Notes under the pieces: model-generated
Database searches by the model: none
Told to the model about the DNA's origin: nothing
The model's input: the letters and a program-made list of their open reading frames with translations, nothing else
DNA from: a virus
DNA length: 22,189 nucleotides
Direction: 5' to 3' (one strand)
IMG/VR virus record: IMGVR_UViG_3300029268_000147
Span: 1 to 22,189 of that record
Made by a program: the position numbers and the translations under genes
In this document: positions 7,318 through 14,634 of the stretch, one piece after another
Numbering within the stretch: position 1 is the first letter of the stretch
Layout: each line of letters starts with the position of its first letter

Positions 7318-8138
7318 TATCTAAGTTTCTTGTCTTTTAAGGTTTGCCTTATTTTAACTTCGTCCCTAAATGGTGTTGCACCTGTGTTTAAAAATTTATT
7401 AAATACGTCTTTTTCTATATCGCTAAAGCCACTTCGTATTTTAGAAAATTCTTTTTCAGAACCTGCCATGTATCCTGCTGGTGCGGTTTGAGACAATTGT
7501 TTAGCACGTGTTACTTTAGGTGAAGAAAAAATTTTTGACACAGCGGGGTTAGTGCGAAAATCAATCGTTCCAGCAGTAAGGTCTGTTTTTGACCCATACT
7601 TTAGTTTAGGGTCTGGTAATCCAGCTCCATAAAACTTATCTTTATTTAATAATGTTTCTTTTGCTTGCAAACTTTTTGAGTATTCACTAAATAACTTATT
7701 TGCTTGGTTAACTACATCTGTTTCATTTAATCCACCAAATAGAGATTCGTCTGTTAATGCATCATTTCTAATTGAAGTAATAACTGAATCTAAAGATATT
7801 CCTTGTTGTGCTGCTGCTGCAATATCTTTAATATATTGATTTGAACTATTTAAAGCTGATAAATAATTTGGAGCAGCTTTTTTAACAGCTAAATCAATAG
7901 CTGGTTGACCAAGAACCAAACTTGCATACGCATCAAAATCTGCATCAGATGCCTTTGGTGGCTTAAATGTCATTGGGAAAAGTGCGGCAGAAGCAGCAGC
8001 TAATTCCTTATCAAATGCATCTTGAATATCTTTTTTCTTTGCGCCTGGACGAGCAGCAGTAAACTGTGTTTCAAATGCTCGAGCACGCTCTGGGCTTGCA
8101 CCAGCTGCTATTAGTCTTTGTGTAATGTTAGTTTTCAT
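7317..8138 (-). CDS. Hypothetical virion protein upstream of the giant internal protein
   Basis: A 273-residue, mainly helical protein without a family I recognise. It begins MKTNITQRLIAAGASPERAR, resembling small helical N-terminal domains of internal virion proteins. It has an Ala-rich middle (QYIKDIAAAAQQGISLDSVITS) and a Lys/Arg-rich C-terminus (IRQTLKDKKLR). No signal peptide, membrane segment or cysteine cluster is visible. It is joined by TAATG overlaps to the genes before and after, so its product is probably made in step with the 395-aa and 1362-aa proteins and belongs to the same internal or ejection complex; that is inference from position. Confidence 0.65.
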   Translation of the reverse strand: MKTNITQRLIAAGASPERARAFETQFTAARPGAKKKDIQDAFDKELAAASAALFPMTFKPPKASDADFDAYASLVLGQPAIDLAVKKAAPNYLSALNSSNQYIKDIAAAAQQGISLDSVITSIRNDALTDESLFGGLNETDVVNQANKLFSEYSKSLQAKETLLNKDKFYGAGLPDPKLKYGSKTDLTAGTIDFRTNPAVSKIFSSPKVTRAKQLSQTAPAGYMAGSEKEFSKIRSGFSDIEKDVFNKFLNTGATPFRDEVKIRQTLKDKKLR

Positions 8139-9325
8139 TATTTGAACTGCGCTGCTAGTTTAGGATTCTTACGCTTAAGTTCTGCAATTTCTTTTGCGCT
8201 CAACCCAGTTCCATCTTTAGTAAGAGCAGCAACTTGTTTTGGATTCAACGCTTTAATTGCTTCTTTGAACGATGAGAACTCTTGTGCTGCTGTTTCTACC
8301 CTTTCAGCACGAGGTGCTGGGCTTGGCCCTACGCGAGGAACATTAAGGTCAAGTGGTCCTTGTAAAATTTCGTCCGTACCAGTACCCGTACCTGTGCCAT
8401 CACCTGTGCCACCTGGGCCTTGCGGGAACAAACCAGTGCCAATTAACTGACCTATAGCGTCTTCTAGCGCTTGTCGACGAGCATCGGCTTGTTGTTGTGC
8501 TTGCAGTCTTGCTGCGCCTGAGCGACTAGATAGTTCAGCTAACGCCTGTAGTCTTGACTGCTCTAAGCCACCAGTTGCTTGGCCATATATTGCCTGTAGC
8601 TGTGCTAGCTGTGAAGCAAGTCCCATTTCAGCTTCTGATTGACGTGACTGTTGTCCTGCTGCCTCACGTGCTGCAAGTACGTTTAATAATTGATTATAGT
8701 TTGATGCGCCACCTGCAGACTGAATATTAGCAAGCGTTGCTGCTTCTTGTGCAGCAGCTGGGCTTACACCTTGACCCGTCATGTATTGACCAAGGTCAGA
8801 TTGTGTTATAGTTGGTCTGGCACGTTGTGCTTGTGCAAATGCAGTTGGTTGATTTCGTGCCAAATAGTTTTGTAAATTAGAAAAACCAGTTTGAGTTAAA
8901 CCAGTTGCCTGCCCTTGGCGAGCTTGAAGCTGTGAAAGCAGTGCTGCAACTTGTTGTCCAATAAAGTCTTGACCAGCTCTTTCTTGTGCTTCTATTTCAC
9001 CAGATATTTCTTTTGGTACACCTAAACCAAGTTGCGATTCAAAGTATGCCTTTTGTGCTGCTGCGCCAGCTTGTTGTCTAGCTAATGCTGCTGCATTTAA
9101 ATCTCGTTCAGTTATAAATTTACCAATATCAAATTCAAGTTTGCCTGCGGTAGAAGCTGCTCTAGACCTAGCTGCCGCACCTAAGGCATCGTAATAACTT
9201 TTAGGTACTCTGCTGCCACTGCCACTGCCGCTGTCACTGTCGACAAGGCCTAGGCCACTAAAAATATCAAAATCGTAATCATCATCTGCTTGTTGCGGTC
9301 TATTTCCCGTGAATGTAACAGCCAT
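8138..9325 (-). CDS. Ala/Gln-rich coiled-coil virion protein (395 aa)
   Basis: Residues 1-45 are acidic and include DSDSGSGSGS, encoded by a 6-base repeat at about 9213-9240. Residues about 50-285 are long Ala/Gln-rich helices with heptad-like spacing (AAALARQQAGAAAQKAYFES; QLQAIYGQATGGLEQSRLQA). Near residues 300-315 is a Gly/Thr run (GTGDGTGTGTGT), again from a short DNA repeat, then a Pro linker and a basic helical end (KEIAELKRKNPKLAAQFK). Such Gln/Ala coiled coils are typical of internal core and ejection proteins of podoviruses. Similar composition in the 148-aa protein upstream suggests the two assemble together. The repeats may be flexible hinges. No enzymatic motif was found. Confidence 0.7.
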   Translation of the reverse strand: MAVTFTGNRPQQADDDYDFDIFSGLGLVDSDSGSGSGSRVPKSYYDALGAAARSRAASTAGKLEFDIGKFITERDLNAAALARQQAGAAAQKAYFESQLGLGVPKEISGEIEAQERAGQDFIGQQVAALLSQLQARQGQATGLTQTGFSNLQNYLARNQPTAFAQAQRARPTITQSDLGQYMTGQGVSPAAAQEAATLANIQSAGGASNYNQLLNVLAAREAAGQQSRQSEAEMGLASQLAQLQAIYGQATGGLEQSRLQALAELSSRSGAARLQAQQQADARRQALEDAIGQLIGTGLFPQGPGGTGDGTGTGTGTDEILQGPLDLNVPRVGPSPAPRAERVETAAQEFSSFKEAIKALNPKQVAALTKDGTGLSAKEIAELKRKNPKLAAQFK

Positions 9326-9330
9326 TTTGT

Positions 9331-9777
9331 TTACCTTAACCTTAATAACGCTTGTGCGTCTTCTGATATTTGTCTTGCTTTACTTCTCTCTAAATCAGCT
9401 AAACCTGACTCAAACCCTTGTTGTGCTTGTGTTGCGCCAAGGTCATACCCTCGTAATGCACCAGCTAAATCTTCTCTAGCGTAACCTAGGCCACGCTCTC
9501 TTTGTCTAGCATAGTTCTGTAGTGCCTGGTTGTAGACACCCGAACGTACGTTCATACCCTGCAATCCTCTGCGAGCATAGCTGCTAGTAAGCTTGGGCAC
9601 TTGCCCTAGGCCGCCACTGGCAGTCCTACCAAAGGCTGCTTCTTCCATCTGCTGAATAGGGCGTTGACCACGTGTTTCAGCCAAATAGCGTTGATAGGCG
9701 TTTATCGCTGCCTGTTGAGCGTATTGGTCAAATAGGCTTCTTCTAGCCGCTTCATAAATACTTGAATCAAATGCCAT
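9331..9777 (-). CDS. Small Ala/Arg/Gln-rich virion protein (148 aa)
   Basis: This helical protein is rich in Ala, Arg, Gln and Tyr (IYEAARRSLFDQYAQQAAIN; NYARQRERGLGYAREDLAGA; RSKARQISEDAQALLRL). The spacing of hydrophobic residues suggests amphipathic helices rather than membrane segments. I do not know the family. It is the first of five consecutive genes (148, 395, 273, 1362, 291 aa) of similar composition that I interpret as the internal/ejection protein module. AGGAG lies about 10 bases before the ATG. The 33-base gap from the oxygenase gene shows no hairpin. Confidence 0.65.
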   Translation of the reverse strand: MAFDSSIYEAARRSLFDQYAQQAAINAYQRYLAETRGQRPIQQMEEAAFGRTASGGLGQVPKLTSSYARRGLQGMNVRSGVYNQALQNYARQRERGLGYAREDLAGALRGYDLGATQAQQGFESGLADLERSKARQISEDAQALLRLR

Positions 9778-9810
9778 TTTATTAAATCTCCTACTTATAT
9801 AGACAAAACA

Positions 9811-11136
9811 TTACTTAAGATAGTCATACCACTTAACAACGGCATATCTTATGCCCTTTGTTACTGGATGAACCTGATGCATGTAGGGAAAACCCGACGA
9901 AAATACTACTATTTCGCCTGCTTCTGGTTTAATTTTAAGATTAAACTCTTTAAATTCTAATTCCCCACCTTCAAAATCATCATTTAAAAATAAAGATAAT
10001 GATACTACTCTTGGAAACATTGGATGGTCGTCTATATGATTATGAAATTTATTTCCTTCTTCATAACGCAATAGAACGGTGTGATGACTTACCAGTGGCA
10101 CTATGCTGTATCTGCCTCTAAAGTCTTCTATAATCGCATCCAGGCCCGTCTGAAGGGACTCTGCAGCCCTACGTAATGGGTCTTGTGGATGGCAACTAAA
10201 TTCTTTATCAGTTATAAAATAATTATAACAATTTCTTGCGGCATAGTCTACACCTGGTTTATCATCTTTTACTAATACTTCTGCTGGCTTCCATTGTTTA
10301 AACATTGCATTTTGAATTAATCCCTTTAGTGTGCGGGCTGATTCTCTAGCAATCTTATACTTAACAATTCCTGGTGCTAACTCTATTTTATCTAAAATTG
10401 TCATATCTACTATCTCTGGTTTTGAGTCTGTTAGATGTCCAAAGAATTCATCGTAAAATCTTAATATCACTGAATAGTTATGACAGTTACAAACTGGTTG
10501 GGCTATTGGGGCATCAGGCATTGCAAAGTAGCGATTGCGATTAAAGAACCTTGCATCACCATCTGAACCATACTTATGAAACCCGTCTTTATCTGTTTGA
10601 ATCCAGTGGTCTGGTTGTGTAAAGTGTAAAAACAATACTGTTGTGTGTGCAGTCTCGTCTTTTGTTGGATATGGTGGCCTTGCATGCATATGCTGTTGAC
10701 CAGCAAAGATAATTGCATCATTAGGATTTTGTTCAAAGTGTTGACCTTCTACTATTAATCCCCAGTTTGCAGTATTGTCTATAGTTATATCTATTGTTGT
10801 TTGCGTGCCGTTTTGGTCGGTGTGTTCCCAAAGGTGTGGAACACAACCATTCTTTCTTTGATATCTTACAGCAAAAAAGTATGCTTTCTTTAAAGAATCA
10901 TCTTTAAATATTTCTCTTGCCTTTTGAATGCAGTGTTCTTCAATGTCAGCATCAAACTGTACTGGTGCTTCCCATCTGGCAAGCATGGTATGAAACTCTA
11001 CTTTGTCCGTACCCATTCCAGTTTCTGCAACCGTTTTCTTAACACGGTCGAGCATGTGTTCTGGAAAGAAGTTTTTAATTATCTTTGGTTCAGATAAGAC
11101 TTCTGGCAGTTCAAATAAAATTTCTTTTGTTAACAT
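9811..11136 (-). CDS. Protein with two 2-oxoglutarate/Fe(II) oxygenase-like (DSBH) domains
   Basis: The C-terminal half is a prolyl-4-hydroxylase-type 2OG-Fe(II) dioxygenase. Counting from the ATG at 11142, it has FHNHID with the H-x-D metal pair at His369 and Asp371, then the core VSLSLFLNDDFEGGELEF, then GEIVVFSSGFPYMHQVHPV with the distal His425 and the 2-oxoglutarate-binding Arg432 (GIRYAVVKWY). The N-terminal half repeats the logic more loosely: EHTD (His107/Asp109), a strand-rich stretch with WGLIVEGQHFEQNPNDAIIF, and QHMHARPP (His151/His153, Arg155), so it may be a second, perhaps divergent, domain. Such enzymes hydroxylate protein side chains or nucleobases; the substrate is unknown. 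The start is a choice: ATG 11136 overlaps the upstream stop as TAATG, like other junctions here, while ATG 11142 would add two residues. It lies between surface-protein and internal-protein genes. Confidence 0.85.
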   Translation of the reverse strand: MLTKEILFELPEVLSEPKIIKNFFPEHMLDRVKKTVAETGMGTDKVEFHTMLARWEAPVQFDADIEEHCIQKAREIFKDDSLKKAYFFAVRYQRKNGCVPHLWEHTDQNGTQTTIDITIDNTANWGLIVEGQHFEQNPNDAIIFAGQQHMHARPPYPTKDETAHTTVLFLHFTQPDHWIQTDKDGFHKYGSDGDARFFNRNRYFAMPDAPIAQPVCNCHNYSVILRFYDEFFGHLTDSKPEIVDMTILDKIELAPGIVKYKIARESARTLKGLIQNAMFKQWKPAEVLVKDDKPGVDYAARNCYNYFITDKEFSCHPQDPLRRAAESLQTGLDAIIEDFRGRYSIVPLVSHHTVLLRYEEGNKFHNHIDDHPMFPRVVSLSLFLNDDFEGGELEFKEFNLKIKPEAGEIVVFSSGFPYMHQVHPVTKGIRYAVVKWYDYLK

Positions 11137-11366
11137 TACCATTTACCGATTGGGCATGTTGCTTTTTCTAGTTTAACTTTCATGTTCATAAAACATCCAC
11201 ACTGCTTGCACTGTTTGGTTGCCTTAATTAATTCAGGACAATCCATGCACAATGACATTCGTGTGCTTTCTATGTCTTCTGTAACCTTTGGGGCATTTGG
11301 ATTTAACATGTCCCAAGGTTTTGTATCGCCTAACTTTTCTTTATATTTTTGCCAAGCCGAGGTCAT
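11136..11366 (-). CDS. Six-cysteine zinc-binding protein, DUF6171-like
   Basis: A 76-residue protein. After a helical, basic start (SAWQKYKEKLGDTKPW) it carries C40-x2-C43, C53-x2-C56-x-C58 and C71 within SLCMDCPELIKATKQCKQCG and a terminal ATCPIGKW. This layout, with the closing CP-x2-KW, is one I know from short phage proteins (DUF6171-like) that often accompany 2OG-Fe(II) oxygenase or fibre genes; the family name is from memory. It probably binds one or two zinc ions. The gene overlaps the following oxygenase gene by TAATG and the preceding gene by ATGA, so the three are translated as a unit. Its role may be to assist the oxygenase or a structural protein, which the sequence does not show. 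Confidence 0.7.
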   Translation of the reverse strand: MTSAWQKYKEKLGDTKPWDMLNPNAPKVTEDIESTRMSLCMDCPELIKATKQCKQCGCFMNMKVKLEKATCPIGKW

Positions 11367-11584
11367 GGTTTTACGAATTCTCCGTTGACGTATCTGTCGC
11401 CCATCTGCACGTCGGCGTTCTTTGGATATTGGACGATTACTGGATTAGACTGCAATACAGCAATGAAATGTTCGTTTTGTGGCGGAATGCGCATCATGAA
11501 AGCGACCTCTCCGTCACAAACAAAGGCGAATGGTATAAGCGTCGTTGGGTCAATGTTCGGTATCGGTTGTATCTGTTGTTGCAT
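11363..11584 (-). CDS. Small conserved phage protein with FVCDGEVAFMMRIP core
   Basis: A 73-residue protein. The core IPFAFVCDGEVAFMMRIP, then ALxSNPVIV-type sequence (FIAVLQSNPVIVQYP), then a short end (MGDRYVNGEFVKP), is a beta-alpha-beta-like mini-fold that I recognise from many marine phage structural regions, where it is unnamed. AAGGAG sits 5 bases before the ATG and its stop overlaps the next start as ATGA, so it is translated despite two long plus-strand frames across it. It may be a small virion or chaperone-like protein for the neighbouring surface proteins; function unknown. Confidence 0.65.
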   Translation of the reverse strand: MQQQIQPIPNIDPTTLIPFAFVCDGEVAFMMRIPPQNEHFIAVLQSNPVIVQYPKNADVQMGDRYVNGEFVKP

Positions 11585-11611
11585 ATTGCTCCTTCGTTTA
11601 TCTATTCGTAA

Positions 11612-12217
11612 TTAACCCAAACAATCGTTTGGCAGTCCGTAGTTACAACCGACGAATAATCCGTATGAACAACATCCGTCGCTTGTAAAGTATGCCTCCC
11701 AGTCACCATAACGGTCACCGCAAATTTGCGGAATGCATTGGTTGTAACTGTATTGATACACCCACGCACCACCAGGAGGTGCACCATAATCATTACAGTT
11801 AATTCCTGCACATGGGTCTACTGGTGGAGTAACTGGCGGTGTAACAGGCGGTGTTACAGGAGGTGTTACGGGTGGAGTAACTGGCGGCACCACTGGAGGA
11901 ACGACAGGTGGAACTGCCGGAGTTACCGAGTTAGATGCTGCAGAGTATTCGCTGTTTGCGCCGTAAGATGTTTCTGTTCTAACTTGAAAGGTATAAGATA
12001 CGCCGTTTGTTAAACCAGTTACAGTAATTGGAGATGCTGAACCAGTAGCAGTAACGTTGTCTGGAGTTGATATTGCACGGTAAGTTACAGCACCACCCTT
12101 ACCCGTGTAAGATGGCACCGTAAATGCAACAGTTGCCTGAGCATTGCCGCCTGTGGCGGTTCCAATGGTTGGTGTTCCTGGAGCACCACCGCTACCTGCA
12201 ATTACGTTTATTAGCAT
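11612..12217 (-). CDS. Surface/fibre protein: fibronectin-III domain, TPPV repeat stalk, Cys-rich tip
   Basis: A 201-residue mosaic. Residues about 12-100 are a fibronectin type III domain of the kind frequent on phage surfaces (GAPGTPTIGTATGG; SPITVTGLTNGVSYTFQVRT; NSEYSAASNSVTP). Residues about 98-134 are a Pro-rich stalk of Thr/Val-Pro-Pro-Val units. Residues about 135-201 are Cys-rich (eight cysteines, starting DPCAGINCNDYG and ending PNDCLG), rich in Tyr and Gly, and probably disulfide-bonded. I infer an exposed tail- or head-fibre accessory that binds the host surface. Start MLINV at 12217 makes TAATG with the previous stop and has AGGAG 13 bases upstream; a TTG 30 bases earlier is less likely. 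A prolyl-hydroxylase-like oxygenase is encoded two genes downstream in the same operon. Confidence 0.75.
   Translation of the reverse strand: MLINVIAGSGGAPGTPTIGTATGGNAQATVAFTVPSYTGKGGAVTYRAISTPDNVTATGSASPITVTGLTNGVSYTFQVRTETSYGANSEYSAASNSVTPAVPPVVPPVVPPVTPPVTPPVTPPVTPPVTPPVDPCAGINCNDYGAPPGGAWVYQYSYNQCIPQICGDRYGDWEAYFTSDGCCSYGLFVGCNYGLPNDCLG
11816..11919 (-). repeat. 12-base tandem repeat encoding Thr/Val-Pro-Pro-Val units
   Basis: About eight 12-base units, in register with the codons, encode the (T/V)PPV stalk of the surface protein. The units differ at many third positions (GGC, GGA, GGT; GTA, GTT on the plus strand) while the amino acids stay nearly constant. This indicates selection on the protein sequence rather than fresh slippage. 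Confidence 0.85.
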
Positions 12218-12816
12218 TAGGCTGCCAAGTCTCCTAAGACTACCCAACTGTTGGATGACCTTTTAATCAAAACTGCCGAAGACCATTGTGCACGTAGTTT
12301 TAATCCTGGTGTTCCGTTTAATGTTACACCTGAACCAGCAACAAATGTTGTTTGTCCTGCGCCAGTTTGAATTACTACTATCTGTGTTCCGTTAGCGAAG
12401 TTCACGGATGACTCTGGTGGTATTGTAACGTTAACGCCAGAAGCATCATTCTTTTCAATTATTGTTCCGTCATCTGTTAATTGAAATGTATAAGCGCCAA
12501 CAATTGGAGTTGGTGCAGAGTGCGCAATTACGTTGCCAGTCAAATTTAATGAAGTTCCCGTAGCAACACCAAGTATTGGCGTAGTTAAGCTTACTGAGGT
12601 TTGAATTTTAGCACTAGTTACGGCGCCTGTAGCAATCTTGGCAGCTGTAATAGCAGTTGCTGCAATATCTTCTGTGTTGATTGCTCCAGCGTCAAAGTTT
12701 GCACCTGTTGATAATCCTTCTGCAAAGTTTTTTACTGCGGTAAAGTTTGCATTCATTTCTGGTGCATCGATTACCTGACCGTTAGCAAATGAATTGGGAA
12801 TATTTAATGTTGCCAT
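12217..12816 (-). CDS. Tail/head fibre-like protein (199 aa)
   Basis: It begins with IPNSFANGQVIDAPEMNANF, an N-terminal motif very common in phage fibre proteins (I-P-x-x-F-A-N-G-x-x-I-D-A-x-x-M-N-x-N-F), probably the anchor to the virion. It continues with an Ala/Thr repetitive shaft (AATAITAAKIATGAVTSAK) and a beta-rich C-terminal region with QIVVIQTGAGQTTFVAGSGV and SSAVLIKRSSNSWVVLGDL. The last element resembles the distal domain of many phage fibres. No endosialidase or lyase motif is visible. The gene has a good ribosome site (AAGGAG) after a hairpin-containing gap and overlaps the next gene as TAATG, so the two surface proteins are co-translated. Confidence 0.8.
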   Translation of the reverse strand: MATLNIPNSFANGQVIDAPEMNANFTAVKNFAEGLSTGANFDAGAINTEDIAATAITAAKIATGAVTSAKIQTSVSLTTPILGVATGTSLNLTGNVIAHSAPTPIVGAYTFQLTDDGTIIEKNDASGVNVTIPPESSVNFANGTQIVVIQTGAGQTTFVAGSGVTLNGTPGLKLRAQWSSAVLIKRSSNSWVVLGDLAA

Positions 12817-12849
12817 ATTATTTCGAACTCCTTATTTTGTTGCATATTC

Positions 12850-12885
12850 TGCTAATATCTTTTGTCATAGAGAAAGATTTTAGCA
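12850..12885 (-). other. 13-base-pair RNA hairpin between hub/nozzle and fibre genes
   Basis: TGCTAATATCTTT (12850-12862) and AAAGATTTTAGCA (12873-12885) are complementary over 13 positions with one mismatch, around a 10-base loop. It starts 3 bases downstream of the hub gene stop. No U-run follows it in the direction of transcription, so it looks more like an RNA-stability or processing element than an intrinsic terminator. Confidence 0.55.
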
Positions 12886-12887
12886 TA

Positions 12888-14633
12888 CTATTTTTGGCTT
12901 CTTACTTTTCTTCTCTTGTATTTAAATGCAATTGAGTTAATACCCCATTGTCTACCAATCGTATCGGTAGTGTTACCTAAGGGACCTAAAAATTCTAACT
13001 GTACAGACTTCGCCCTTTTAAGTCTACCACCTCGTTGTATTCCTTCTTTTAGGTCACTTGAACCAAATTCTGCTGTTCCAAATAATCCAGTTCCATATAT
13101 TCCGCCGTCTGCAATTGGATTTAAATCAAGAGTATGAGATGTTACTTTTTTATCGCTATTAAAGTCATGATAAACATTTACTACTATTTGTGTAGTTTCA
13201 TCAACAGAACGTACAACATAAAGGTTTCTTACAAACGTTTTATTTTGCACGTAGCGGTCATCATAAAACCACGGAGTGGTAAAGTTGGTTGTAAAGTCTC
13301 CAAGGTCATCACCTTCTAAGATGTCATCGTTTACATTTTGCGGAATATTATTAGAAGCTTCAAATTCATCTACATACATAACATATTTAAAATTTTCATC
13401 TGGGTGAATTAACAAATGCCAGATGTCACCAGTTGAATCATTCCAATCTATTCCCGATAATAAACCATATGGTGCTATTGCAGATGGTGTTGCGGCATTT
13501 GCAAATGATGCCGATTGATACATGGTGAATGCGCCACTTTGGCCAATTGACGGGTCAAATATAAAGTTCATATTAGAATAATCAACTGCGGTGCCAGTAT
13601 TTTCAATGTCAAAAGGAGCTGACATCCACATTCTATCATTGACATATGACATAGTTAATACGTCTAGTTTTTGAGCATTAACTCTGTTTGTGTCTATTAT
13701 CGGTTTTAATCTACTAAATAAATCTTGAATACCATTGCGATTATAAAACATTACGCCTTGTGGATAACTAAAGAAATATGCTCCGTTATTTCCTTCAACT
13801 ACGTGTTGTGGATATTTGATTCCAACGTTTGTTGATAACTCTACAAGCTGAAATGAGTCAGCATCGTAGCCCATTAATAGATACACTGCTTCAGGTTTAA
13901 ATATTAACAACTGGCCGTCAACTATTGCTAATCCCGTTATGCCATCACCACCAGCAATGATATCTATATAGTCGTCTTGAAACCAATCTTCTGGTCTATT
14001 TTCGTGCGACCAACGCAATCTATTAGGATGGTCTTCTAGTGTTGGTGTAGCATCGTTGTTTAGTTCTTTTGTATTAGCGCAAAACAGTTTGTTTGCGTGA
14101 GCCCTAACAAGTTCTGACCTTGGCATAAAGCCACCAACTGGAGTTTGATAAGGCTGAAACGTTGGACCAGATGCAGTAAGCGCAACAGCATAAGCATCGC
14201 CGGCATTATACTTAAACATCTGACTAGCATCTTTGCCGACTGCTATATATATTGTATCAAGATATTGTGTAACGCTTGCGCCGTTGGTTGACTCTACTGC
14301 AATGTCAGTTGCAACCGCATACTCAATTGTTGAAAAGTCTGAACCAGATGATTGATACACTTTACCATTTGTTGCGCCATCTTTACCAGTATTTAATATT
14401 ATTCTTGGCGAAGAAACATCTTTATAGTTAAATAAACCTTTTGGTTTCCAGTTTCCACTTACTTGTGTTGGATGCTTTTTTTTGTACCCGGCACGTGAAA
14501 AAACGCCACCACGTGGGTCTACGTCAAGGTTTAGTACAAAAGGAGATTCATTATCTTTTAACTGAAACTGGTCTGCACGAAAGTTTAATCCGCCAGTAAA
14601 GTCCCTTTTTTGGTCAAAAAGAATTTGTGCCAT
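12888..14633 (-). CDS. P22 gp10-like tail hub/nozzle protein (DNA stabilization protein)
   Basis: A 581-residue beta-rich protein. Its start, RDFTGGLNFRADQFQLKDNE, with a following NLDVDPRGGVFSRAGY, is characteristic of the tail nozzle/hub family (P22 gp10 and relatives), where the chain forms a beta-propeller closing the tail channel after packaging. Residues about 204-222 (RLRWSHENRPEDW.QDDYIDI) and the following DGITGLAIVDGQLLIFKPEA repeat are family hallmarks. The C-terminus is basic (KYKRRKVRSQK). It follows the adaptor gene by one base, with a GGAGGA ribosome-site-like stretch inside that gene's end. The pair (adaptor then nozzle) is the usual order in P22-like and other short-tailed phages and is the best evidence for a podovirus-type tail. 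Confidence 0.8.
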   Translation of the reverse strand: MAQILFDQKRDFTGGLNFRADQFQLKDNESPFVLNLDVDPRGGVFSRAGYKKKHPTQVSGNWKPKGLFNYKDVSSPRIILNTGKDGATNGKVYQSSGSDFSTIEYAVATDIAVESTNGASVTQYLDTIYIAVGKDASQMFKYNAGDAYAVALTASGPTFQPYQTPVGGFMPRSELVRAHANKLFCANTKELNNDATPTLEDHPNRLRWSHENRPEDWFQDDYIDIIAGGDGITGLAIVDGQLLIFKPEAVYLLMGYDADSFQLVELSTNVGIKYPQHVVEGNNGAYFFSYPQGVMFYNRNGIQDLFSRLKPIIDTNRVNAQKLDVLTMSYVNDRMWMSAPFDIENTGTAVDYSNMNFIFDPSIGQSGAFTMYQSASFANAATPSAIAPYGLLSGIDWNDSTGDIWHLLIHPDENFKYVMYVDEFEASNNIPQNVNDDILEGDDLGDFTTNFTTPWFYDDRYVQNKTFVRNLYVVRSVDETTQIVVNVYHDFNSDKKVTSHTLDLNPIADGGIYGTGLFGTAEFGSSDLKEGIQRGGRLKRAKSVQLEFLGPLGNTTDTIGRQWGINSIAFKYKRRKVRSQK

Positions 14634-14634
14634 A

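Noticed and set aside
9207-9245. CTGCCA-type microsatellite as a possible phase-variable switch
   Set aside because: The unit is six bases and in frame, so changes only alter Ser-Gly length without shifting the frame.
11288-11615. Two plus-strand open frames of 88 and 107 codons
   Set aside because: They lie antisense to the 73-aa and 76-aa genes, which have an AAGGAG site, an ATGA junction and recognised cysteine and core motifs. The plus frames have Cys/His/Trp-heavy random composition.
12231-12247. TTG start ten codons upstream for the FN3 surface protein
   Set aside because: ATG at 12217 forms the TAATG junction used repeatedly in this operon and gives a cleaner N-terminus.
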